DNA of 50,411 nucleotides, taken from NCBI GenBank assembly GCA_029552545.1, contig JAKPDO010000011.1, forward strand, positions 1 to 50,411. The letters are read 5' to 3'. The notes beneath the pieces are model-generated. The model had not been told where the DNA came from. It searched no databases and saw nothing but the letters and a program-made list of their open reading frames with translations. This DNA is from Planctomycetota bacterium (lineage in GTDB: Bacteria; Planctomycetota; Phycisphaerae; Sedimentisphaerales; Anaerohalosphaeraceae). Positions 17,803 through 24,197 of this stretch are shown piece by piece (position 1 is the stretch's first letter; every line of letters begins with the position of its first letter). The position numbers and the translations under genes are program-made.

Positions 17803-19239
17803 TCAGATTTTCCAGAGCCATTCCTGAACAAAAAGGACCAGGTCGTTTAGGTCAACCGCCGCATCGGAATTTAGGTCCTGCGGAAAATCGCCTTCCTGGA
17901 GCCACTTTTCCGAGAACAGGGCAAAGTCATTGCCGTCGACATCCCCGTCCAGATCAAAATCTGCAGAGTTTTTGACTTTTTGGAGCCAGTGTCGGCTGAA
18001 GAGTTCAAAATCATCAAAGTCGACACGGCCGTCGCGGGACAAATCATGGAAATCAGAAGTGCAGTTGCTTAACCAGACTTCGAGGAATTCGGAAAGGTCG
18101 AAAAGATCTGCGATTCCGTCCGTATTGAAATCGGCAGGATTCCCATATAAGGAGGCCTGCACAGTCCCGCCGTAAAAGCCGAGATTTACACGTTTGCCGT
18201 TTGGCCAGGGCTCGGCAGACCAGGGAGTGTTGGGATCGCCTGCATCAATGCAGGGGCTTGTGGAGCCATCCTGCTTCCAGGCTCGGTCTTGGCGGTCCCA
18301 TCGGCCGAAACGGCTTTTTAAGTGGAAATCCAGTTCTTCCAGCGGAGCCTCTGGAGCGTAGAAGGCAAACAAAGGGTCAAGATGCAGGATGCCGGCGCCG
18401 AACGTGACGAAGGATTCTTCGTCTGCTCGGATATCATTCGTTCCTGCCGCTATATCGCTGTAGGAGGCGGCAAGGAACGAGCTGCGCAGCTCGATCTGAA
18501 CCCCCATGCCTTCCTCAGGAGCTTCAATCGTATTGAAGAACAGGATCGAATTGCGCAGGAAAACAGAAGATTCAAAATCGCAGACAATTCCGCCGCCTGC
18601 AAACAGGGCGGTATTGCCCGCAATCGTACAGTGCAGCAGCGAAATGGAACTGGAAAGATTGGCGGCGATTGCTCCGCCGTAACGGCCTTTGTTGCCGACA
18701 AAAAGACAATGGTCAAAAACGGAGTTTGAAAACTCCCCGTAAAAAGCTCCGCCCCAGCCGCCGTCGGCATTGCAATTCTCAAAAATGCACAGGCGAATAG
18801 TCGGAGAAGCCCCGGAGCAGAAAATACCCGCTCCGTGCGGCGGGTCATCCTCCTGGCTGCAGGAGGCATTCCGAATCGTCAGACCCTGCAGAACAAATTG
18901 AGGGCCTTCATTGTTTAGAAAAACAAATCCTCTGCCAAGGCCGCTCGGATCGAGAATCGTAGAGGCGACCATATCCGGATTTTCCGGCGAAAGGCTCTGG
19001 ATGGTCAGGATTTTCCCTTCCGGATTGAGAGTGGTATTGCCCGCTCCGCTGTAGACCCCCGGCAGAAGAAGAATGCGGTCTCCGGATTGAGCGGCCTCCA
19101 GGGCTTGCCGGATGGTCGAAAACGGATGGTCCATTGCCCCGTTCGGGTCGGCGGAGCCGTCCGGATGTACATACCAGTCAGCCCCCATTGAAAGGGCCGT
19201 TATCGCAAAAAAAATCCAGAAGAAAAGCTGTTTTCTCAC
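17803..19239 (-). CDS. Secreted right-handed beta-helix protein with four dockerin-like repeats
   Basis: This 478-residue protein has a signal peptide (1-19). A parallel beta-helix fold spans about 20-360, opening with the WYVHPDGSADPNG and FSTIRQALEAAQSGD pattern of the DUF1565/pectate-lyase-like superfamily. Repeated coils such as HGAGIFCSGASPTI and YGGAIAANLSSSISLLHCTI follow. The last 110 residues hold four tandem dockerin-like units (ADFNTDGIADLFDL, DLSRDGRVDFDDF, DLDGDVDGNDFAL, DLNSDAAVDLNDL), each ending in Trp-Leu. The beta-helix could be a polysaccharide lyase, an epimerase or an inactive binding fold; no catalytic set can be named. It is the last gene of a minus-strand operon, 12 bases after the membrane protein gene, and converges on the lyase gene. 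Confidence 0.8.
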   Translation of the reverse strand: MRKQLFFWIFFAITALSMGADWYVHPDGSADPNGAMDHPFSTIRQALEAAQSGDRILLLPGVYSGAGNTTLNPEGKILTIQSLSPENPDMVASTILDPSGLGRGFVFLNNEGPQFVLQGLTIRNASCSQEDDPPHGAGIFCSGASPTIRLCIFENCNADGGWGGAFYGEFSNSVFDHCLFVGNKGRYGGAIAANLSSSISLLHCTIAGNTALFAGGGIVCDFESSVFLRNSILFFNTIEAPEEGMGVQIELRSSFLAASYSDIAAGTNDIRADEESFVTFGAGILHLDPLFAFYAPEAPLEELDFHLKSRFGRWDRQDRAWKQDGSTSPCIDAGDPNTPWSAEPWPNGKRVNLGFYGGTVQASLYGNPADFNTDGIADLFDLSEFLEVWLSNCTSDFHDLSRDGRVDFDDFELFSRHWLQKVKNSADFDLDGDVDGNDFALFSEKWLQEGDFPQDLNSDAAVDLNDLVLFVQEWLWKI

Positions 19240-19251
19240 ATGGCCTCCGAT

Positions 19252-20079
19252 TCAGATCTGTCTGTTTTTTGCAAACGTCTCTTTGAGAGAGGGCCTTCGC
19301 CAATTGCCGATGCCGTCCCACCAATATGGCAAAGGCGGCAGCGACAGCCCTTTTTCATTCACGAGCTGACTGACTAAAACAAGCAAATGCTGCATGCATT
19401 GGGTGCCTCCTTGTTGCCAGGCCTGTGCACCGATTTCGACCGATTCCCGGCGGAGGCGGTCCCGAGGGACCTTCTGCTGCATCGATGCAAGGATTCGTTC
19501 GGCCAGCGGCAGAAGCTGTCGGCTCCATTGTTTCTGTTTTGCTTGCTGAGCCCAGCGGATTTGTTCCAGCAGACGCTGGCGGTTTTCCTGACGTCGGCGC
19601 CGAGTTTCCGTTTCAGCCGCTAAACGTGCTCGACGGGCTGCAGCACAGGAGGGCAGCAGTCCTTCAGCAAGCCCCAGGAGAGGGTCACCGAGAATCCATA
19701 TCAGAAAGGTCATAATGAGGGACCCTTCTGCGGCCAGACTGAACCATTCCAGGGGAGCGGCTGCAATGGCCTCGGCGGAAATCAGGCCCGCTAGGCTTCC
19801 CAGAATCGGACAGGAATCATAAAACAGCAGATAAATTCCCGAGGAGGTCAGCGGGTGTTCCTCGGCGAGTTGTTTTCGGACCACTCCCCGAAAAACCGCA
19901 AACAGATAGATGCTTGTGCTGAAAAGAAAGGCAATTCCGGAAAAACCGCTCACGGAAAAGATAACCCACCACCCGGCCCCGGCCTGCCGGAGGGCTACAA
20001 TCAGAAGAAACGCTGCGCATCCAATCAGCCACACAGTCCCTGCGACATGAAGTAGTTTGAGCAAATGGCGCAGCTTCAT
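19252..20079 (-). CDS. Integral membrane protein of unknown function
   Basis: I do not recognise the family of this 275-residue protein. About four transmembrane helices can be seen: residues about 9-31, 37-64, 82-104 and 118-145. They are followed by a highly charged helical stretch (about 150-195, rich in Arg, Glu and Gln; ETETRRRRQENRQRLLEQI) that may form a coiled coil in the cytoplasm. A C-terminal region of mixed character includes LPPLPYWWDGIG. It lies between a polysaccharide-export lipoprotein gene, 56 bases upstream, and the beta-helix gene, 12 bases downstream, on the same strand, so a role in envelope polysaccharide export or assembly is possible. That is inference from position only. 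Confidence 0.7.
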   Translation of the reverse strand: MKLRHLLKLLHVAGTVWLIGCAAFLLIVALRQAGAGWWVIFSVSGFSGIAFLFSTSIYLFAVFRGVVRKQLAEEHPLTSSGIYLLFYDSCPILGSLAGLISAEAIAAAPLEWFSLAAEGSLIMTFLIWILGDPLLGLAEGLLPSCAAARRARLAAETETRRRRQENRQRLLEQIRWAQQAKQKQWSRQLLPLAERILASMQQKVPRDRLRRESVEIGAQAWQQGGTQCMQHLLVLVSQLVNEKGLSLPPLPYWWDGIGNWRRPSLKETFAKNRQI

Positions 20080-20135
20080 ACAAAATGGAATCGTTGTCTT
20101 TTCAATTCAATGCAGCTAAGACAACTCCATTCTTC

Positions 20136-20873
20136 TTAGTTGCTCGGATTCAGAATACGGTAGGCGCTTCCGCCGGAGAAAATCGGTCCTACGATTTCCT
20201 GGATGGTCAGGCCGAGAGAGGCCAGAATAGTCGGCGGAACGTAAATCACATCACCAGCTTCTAAAAGCACATTTTGTTCCATCCGTCCCTGTTCAGCCAT
20301 CTTCTTGAAATTAAGGTTGAAGACCATAGAACGTTCCGAAGGAGCTTGGGCCGGACGGATGACCTGAATCCTTTCTTTCCAGGCAAGATTTGTCGGAACC
20401 GACTTGGCGATGGCCTGAAGGGCACTATCTCGGCCGGTATAGACATATGCTCCCGGTCTTTCCACCTGCCCGATTACATAATAAAATTTGCTGCGGTTGA
20501 TGACCTGGACATCAACAGGGTAATCACCGGCCAGCTTATACAGAGCAGACAATTTCTGGGCGATGATCTCCGCCACCTGACGCGGGGTCTTGCCGGCAAC
20601 GGGAATTTGCCCGATGTCTTCCAGGGAAATGGTGCCGTCGGGCTTGATGACCTGGGTCAGACCCGGTGAGGTCTCAGCGCCTCGAAGAAGAGGAATCTTG
20701 GTACTGATAATTGTGACCGAATCCGGCGGCTGAAGGATATATTCGTCTGTTGTAACTTGCGTTTCATTCGGGAATTGGAACGCCTGAATATCTTCCGGCC
20801 TTGAAGAGAAGCAGCCGCTCATCAGGACAGAAGATACAACGCAAAGTACAAGACCCAACCTGTCGAATTTCAT
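20136..20873 (-). CDS. Polysaccharide export lipoprotein (Wza-like, Poly_export plus SLBB)
   Basis: The 245-residue product is made with a lipoprotein signal peptide; the lipobox LMSGC places the modified Cys near residue 21. A Poly_export domain follows (about 43-130: YILQPPDSVTIIST, VIKPDGTISLEDIGQIPVAGKTPRQVAEII). An SLBB domain comes next (about 135-230: YYVIGQVERPGAYVYTGRDSALQAI, split here as YYVIGQVERPGAY and TGRDSALQAI; LEAGDVIYVPPT). Such proteins form the outer-membrane channel for exopolysaccharide. The usual family has two or more SLBB units and a C-terminal membrane helix; this one is short. It is the first gene of the minus-strand unit, with a strong promoter at 20922-20950 and an AAAGGGGA ribosome site. 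It may complete the exopolysaccharide system at the left of the window. Confidence 0.9.
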   Translation of the reverse strand: MKFDRLGLVLCVVSSVLMSGCFSSRPEDIQAFQFPNETQVTTDEYILQPPDSVTIISTKIPLLRGAETSPGLTQVIKPDGTISLEDIGQIPVAGKTPRQVAEIIAQKLSALYKLAGDYPVDVQVINRSKFYYVIGQVERPGAYVYTGRDSALQAIAKSVPTNLAWKERIQVIRPAQAPSERSMVFNLNFKKMAEQGRMEQNVLLEAGDVIYVPPTILASLGLTIQEIVGPIFSGGSAYRILNPSN

Positions 20874-20921
20874 AAGATTCCCCTTTCTTTTGACTTATGC
20901 AATCACTCCTGTTCTCTTTGA

Positions 20922-20950
20922 ATTATATCGGCAGCTTTGGGCAGGGTCAA
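20922..20950 (-). promoter_or_regulatory. Promoter of the polysaccharide-export operon, TTGACC-17-TATAAT
   Basis: On the minus strand, TTGACC (20950-20945) is followed by 17 bases and a perfect TATAAT (20927-20922). Transcription would begin near 20915, about 40 bases before the start codon. Confidence 0.75.
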
Positions 20951-21069
20951 TAGAAGAAAAAGGGCCAAACGCCGCAAAACACAAGAAAATGGAGGAGTTG
21001 GATGGTTTGTGCTTGAAAATTATCAAGCCGGCTGGTAACTTCAGACGAATGTTGTATTTGTCGGCACGT

Positions 21070-21160
21070 GGAGAGGTGGCCGAGAGGCTGAAGGCAACGG
21101 TTTGCTAAACCGTCGTACGGGCGCAAGCCCGTACCGCGGGTTCGAATCCCGCCCTCTCCG
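21070..21160 (+). tRNA. tRNA-Ser, anticodon GCT
   Basis: This 91-base type II tRNA has acceptor arms GGAGAGG (21070-21076) and CCTCTCC (21153-21159). The anticodon stem ACGGT/ACCGT encloses the loop TTGCTAA, giving anticodon GCT (reads AGC and AGU). A long variable arm (GTACGGGC, GCAA, GCCCGTAC) and the T loop GTTCGAATC are present. No CCA is encoded. Confidence 0.95.
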
Positions 21161-21244
21161 TTTCATTCGGGGCTAAGTTGGGTATTCGACATTTCCAAAA
21201 AATGGACACAAGATGTACTTTTTTGTAGGCCTGCGAGCAGGATA

Positions 21245-21904
21245 TTGAAGATAAAAATTAGTGAGATATTTTATTCTCTTCAGGGGGAAGGGCGTCTTTC
21301 TGGAATCCCGAGTGTATTTGTCCGCTTATCAGGGTGCCCGCTTCGCTGCCGATGGTGCGATACAAAGTATGCATGGGATTTTCAGGCGGGCAGTGGAATG
21401 GAATTCGAGGATATTGAGAAGGAGATTTCCAAATACGACACGCCTTATCTTGTTCTCACAGGCGGTGAGCCGATGGTGTATCCCGAGTTGGAGGAGTTCG
21501 TCGGAAAGCTTGCACGAAAGGGCCGCCATATCACCATAGAGACATCAGGGATTTGCTATGTCAAAGGGCTTGCCTGTGATTTGATGAGTATCAGTCCCAA
21601 GCTGTCCAATACAGGAGGGCCGAAGGAGTGGTTTCGGCCGGATGAGTTGAAAAAACTCCTCGCGGGATATGATTATCAGCTCAAGTTTGTTGTAGATCGC
21701 CCCGACGACCTCGATGAGATTGCGGAGTGTCTGGAAACACTGGGGGCTGTGGAGCCGTACAAAGTTTATCTGATGCCGCAGGCGGCAAACCGGACAGAGT
21801 ATCTTCAGAAGGCCCTGTGGATTGCCGAGTCGTGCCTGAAAACGGGATTTTCTTTTTCGGGACGGCTTCAGGTCCTGCTTTGGGACGGACAAAGGGGGCG
21901 GTAA
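21245..21904 (+). CDS. queE: 7-carboxy-7-deazaguanine synthase QueE (radical SAM)
   Basis: This 219-residue enzyme converts 6-carboxy-tetrahydropterin to 7-carboxy-7-deazaguanine, the ring-contraction step of queuosine synthesis. The opening SEIFYSLQGEG is typical of the family. The iron-sulfur cluster motif is the QueE form CX3CX2C (C31, C35, C38 in CPLRCRWC). The SAM-binding GGEP follows as LTGGEPM, and ETSG and the FVV strand are also present. The predicted start is a TTG at 21245, because no ATG or GTG lies in frame close upstream and the protein must begin just before SEIFYS. The AGGA upstream is very close to it. The gene stands alone between two tRNA genes; no other queuosine genes are in the window. 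Confidence 0.93.
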   Translation: MKIKISEIFYSLQGEGRLSGIPSVFVRLSGCPLRCRWCDTKYAWDFQAGSGMEFEDIEKEISKYDTPYLVLTGGEPMVYPELEEFVGKLARKGRHITIETSGICYVKGLACDLMSISPKLSNTGGPKEWFRPDELKKLLAGYDYQLKFVVDRPDDLDEIAECLETLGAVEPYKVYLMPQAANRTEYLQKALWIAESCLKTGFSFSGRLQVLLWDGQRGR

Positions 21905-21932
21905 AGCAGACAAAGGAAGAAAGCCAAGGGGG

Positions 21933-22691
21933 TCATTTTGCCTGTTTGTTTCGTTCGACCCATGCCTTGTAATGTTCCCGATAGCCGTAGCCGAAATAAT
22001 CTATCGAGAATTCATTGCGAAGCTTATATTTTTTAAAAATCCTGACAATTTCCTTTTCTGTCCAGGCTGCAAGTGAATCCAGCCGTGCCTGTTCCAAACG
22101 TTGGCGGATTATCTTTTTTTCTGAGTCCTTCATCTGGGGTACCATTTCGAGATAGGCATTGTAGGTGCGGTCCACGCCCGGGGAACGCGTAATCTGATCC
22201 AGCAAGGCCGTGATTTGCTCGTCCGTGAGTATCTGATGAAGGGCCTGGAGCAGGTTCTGTATCTGAGGGGCAAACTGGGCATAGATTGGGTCGATCTGTT
22301 CAACCATGACAGTCAGGGCCTTCAGTTCATCCTTTCCTCCTTTGGCTGGGTCCCGTGCCTCATCCCAGGCGGTCCAGGCGGCCTCCAGTTCTTGATCGAT
22401 CTGCTGATGCCACGCCCAGACCCGGCCATAGTGTTCGGCCAGCAGCGAGGCGACTCTGGCTTCCTTCTCCTCATTGCCTAACTTCAGGTGTTGGGCAAGG
22501 GTTTTTCCTTTGTTTTGAACGTTTTTTTGGATGTTTTCGGGCAAAACGGGGTTCATCCATGCCGGCGGGGTACCATCGTCGATTGCCTTCTGGATTCGGA
22601 TTGCCACCTCTACAGCGGTTTCTGCCTGAAGGGCAGAGGCAAGCCCAAAAGCGATTAAGATTGCAGCAACTTGGTTTCTTTGTACGGTCAT
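21933..22691 (-). CDS. Secreted DUF3826-like protein
   Basis: The 252-residue protein has a signal peptide (about 1-23, cut after LQA) and is otherwise predicted fully helical. The arrangement fits the DUF3826 family. A stretch EEKEARVASLLAEHYGRVW corresponds to the family's KAARV...QYRAL region, and TDEQITALLDQITRSPGV, AYLEMVPQMKDSEKKII and FKKYKLRNEF follow in the expected order, ending near a GYGY motif. DUF3826 proteins are secreted, of unknown function, and often lie near polysaccharide-use genes in Bacteroidota and Planctomycetota. The start codon has an AGGAGA site. It converges on queE with a 28-base gap. The family assignment is by memory of motif order and should be verified with a profile search. 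Confidence 0.7.
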   Translation of the reverse strand: MTVQRNQVAAILIAFGLASALQAETAVEVAIRIQKAIDDGTPPAWMNPVLPENIQKNVQNKGKTLAQHLKLGNEEKEARVASLLAEHYGRVWAWHQQIDQELEAAWTAWDEARDPAKGGKDELKALTVMVEQIDPIYAQFAPQIQNLLQALHQILTDEQITALLDQITRSPGVDRTYNAYLEMVPQMKDSEKKIIRQRLEQARLDSLAAWTEKEIVRIFKKYKLRNEFSIDYFGYGYREHYKAWVERNKQAK

Positions 22692-22736
22692 AAATATTCT
22701 CCTGCGTATCGAAGGAATCTCAGACCAAACTATCTG

Positions 22737-22764
22737 GCTATATTATTCTTTCGTCTAATGACAA
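22737..22764 (-). promoter_or_regulatory. Candidate promoter of the DUF3826-like gene
   Basis: On the minus strand, TTGTCA (22764-22759) is followed by a 16-base spacer and TATAGC (22742-22737). The hexamers match 5 of 6 and 4 of 6. The leader would be about 40 bases. Confidence 0.45.
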
Positions 22765-22864
22765 CTCAAGTCTTTCTTTTGGAATCGTGATTTTTCCCTG
22801 GGAAAATCGCTGGTGTGAGGTGGGGTGTTTTTTATGGTCAACCCAAGATGAAGTGAAAAAAGGC

Positions 22865-22892
22865 TTGCCAAAAGAAATAGGGGCGGTACAAT
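22865..22892 (+). promoter_or_regulatory. Promoter of tRNA-Leu, TTGCCA-16-TACAAT
   Basis: TTGCCA (22865-22870), a 16-base spacer and TACAAT (22887-22892) lie just before the tRNA. The transcription start would fall only a few bases ahead of the mature 5' end. Confidence 0.65.
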
Positions 22893-22906
22893 ACCCTCTG
22901 AATAGA

Positions 22907-22992
22907 GCCCAGGTGGCGGAATTGGCAGACGCGTCAGGTTGAGGGCCTGATGGGGGTAACACCTCGTGCTGGTTCGACTCCAGTCCTGGGCA
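22907..22992 (+). tRNA. tRNA-Leu, anticodon GAG
   Basis: This 86-base type II tRNA has acceptor arms GCCCAGG (22907-22913) and CCTGGGC (22985-22991). The anticodon stem TCAGG/CCTGA encloses the loop TTGAGGG, giving anticodon GAG (reads CUC and CUU). A variable arm (TGGGGGTAACACCTCG) and the T loop GTTCGACTC are present. No CCA is encoded. A weak hairpin with a T-rich tail near 23020-23050 may end its transcript. Confidence 0.95.
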
Positions 22993-23090
22993 TTGATTGG
23001 GACACAGGGGGAAGAAGATTCACCGAACCAAGGTGAGTTTCTGTGCTTTTGTTTTTCTGCAGATTCAGCGGATATGGACCTTTGCACTGT

Positions 23091-23126
23091 TTGCGGCACT
23101 CTCCCTTTGCAGGGGGAGTGCCGCAA
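23091..23126 (-). terminator. Terminator-like hairpin at the end of the glycan operon
   Basis: 15-base arms (TTGCGGCACTCTCCC at 23091-23105; GGGGGAGTGCCGCAA at 23112-23126) pair fully, with a single wobble, around a 6-base loop. There is no T run on either strand, so it may act as an mRNA end protector or a bidirectional pause rather than a classical terminator. It lies 20 bases after the GH130 stop. Confidence 0.55.
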
Positions 23127-23146
23127 ATGTTTCAGCAGAGCCTTTT

Positions 23147-24172
23147 TTATTGGTTGGTCGGACAGGACAGGAGGTACTTCAGCAGCTCGTTGAGTTTGCA
23201 GGTGGCCAATCCGACATATTTGTCTGCGGCTCCGTAATAGACAAACAGCGTATCCTTGATGACGACTTTTCCGCAGGGGAAGACGACCCCGCCGCCGTCA
23301 TAGCATCCCTGTGTTTCATACCATTCCTCGGGCTGGAAAATCCAGTCTTTGGTTCGATGGGTAACCCTGGCCGGATTGTTCAGGTCCAACAGCATTGCTC
23401 CGAGTCGGTAGTACCGGTCCGGGCCGACGGCGTGGTAAAGCGTCAGCCAGCCGTGCGGGGTGCGGATGGGCGGGGTATTGCCGCCGATTTTGCATTCCCA
23501 ATCCTCCTTTGCGGCGGCCAGCAGGGTGCTTTTGGGCCAGTGGAGCAGGTCCTCCGAAAAGGAAATCCACATGGCCGGATGTTCCGTTCCGTATTGGGGG
23601 CCGACCCAGCTCATCGGCCTGTGGAGCATCACGAATTTTCCGTTTATCTTTTCGGGAAACAGAATGACATCGCGGTCATCAACCAGCGGGTTGGTGATGC
23701 GTCCGGCCCGAATCCAGGTTTTGAAATCTTTGGTCAGGGCCAGGCCGGTAACGGTGGCGTTTTCCCGAATCAGATAGGGAAACTCCGGCGGGCTCTGTTT
23801 CCAGACCTGGGGTTTTCCGGCAACCAGCCAGTATCGGCCCGGCGGATAAAAGCGGGCGGCGTAGGTGATGTAGTAGTACTCGCCGATTTTGATGATGCGG
23901 GGGTCTTCCACACAGCCGGCGTCAAATCCGTCGGTACTGGGGCCGAAAACCGGCTGGTCACTGACACGCTGGAAGTCATAGCCGTTGGAGCTGACGGCCA
24001 GACCGAAACGGATGACATGGGCCTCGTCATCGCCGGCGGCCCGATACAGCATCAGCACACGGCCGGTTTCTTCCTCATACCAGGCACCGGGGTTGGTGGT
24101 GACGAAGTTTTCCCAGGGATTCTTCGGGTTGGGTTTCAGAATCGGATTTTTTGAATAACGAACCAGTTTCAT
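23147..24172 (-). CDS. GH130 family beta-mannoside phosphorylase-like enzyme
   Basis: The 341-residue protein matches glycoside hydrolase family 130, a five-bladed beta-propeller. Typical stretches are YSKNPILKPNP at the N-terminus, NPGAWYEEETGRVLMLYRA, CVEDPRIIKIGEYYYITYA, the diagnostic DDRDVILFPEKINGKFVMLHRP (seen here as DDRDVILFPEKI and FVMLHRP), GNTPPIRTPHGWLTLYHAV and GGGVVFPCGKVV. Family members phosphorolyse or hydrolyse beta-1,4- or beta-1,2-mannosides; the subfamily cannot be fixed by eye. It has no signal peptide and so acts in the cytoplasm on imported oligosaccharides, in line with the symporter two genes upstream. It is the last of four genes, 25 bases after the GH-A gene. The length is normal for the family. 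Confidence 0.9.
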   Translation of the reverse strand: MKLVRYSKNPILKPNPKNPWENFVTTNPGAWYEEETGRVLMLYRAAGDDEAHVIRFGLAVSSNGYDFQRVSDQPVFGPSTDGFDAGCVEDPRIIKIGEYYYITYAARFYPPGRYWLVAGKPQVWKQSPPEFPYLIRENATVTGLALTKDFKTWIRAGRITNPLVDDRDVILFPEKINGKFVMLHRPMSWVGPQYGTEHPAMWISFSEDLLHWPKSTLLAAAKEDWECKIGGNTPPIRTPHGWLTLYHAVGPDRYYRLGAMLLDLNNPARVTHRTKDWIFQPEEWYETQGCYDGGGVVFPCGKVVIKDTLFVYYGAADKYVGLATCKLNELLKYLLSCPTNQ

Positions 24173-24197
24173 TGATGACTCTCCGTAAATGAAGCGA

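Noticed and set aside
20890..21108. A 72-codon plus-strand frame ending in GEVAERLKATVC
   Set aside because: Its 3' part is the tRNA-Ser(GCT) gene read as protein, a well-known artefact; no ribosome site or homology.
21161..21244. A preQ1-type riboswitch ahead of queE
   Set aside because: Only a tiny CCTG/CAGG hairpin overlaps the ribosome site; I could not find the conserved preQ1 aptamer pattern.
22738..23126. Short minus-strand frames across 22738-23126
   Set aside because: They run through tRNA-Leu in antisense and through a hairpin; no recognisable protein features.
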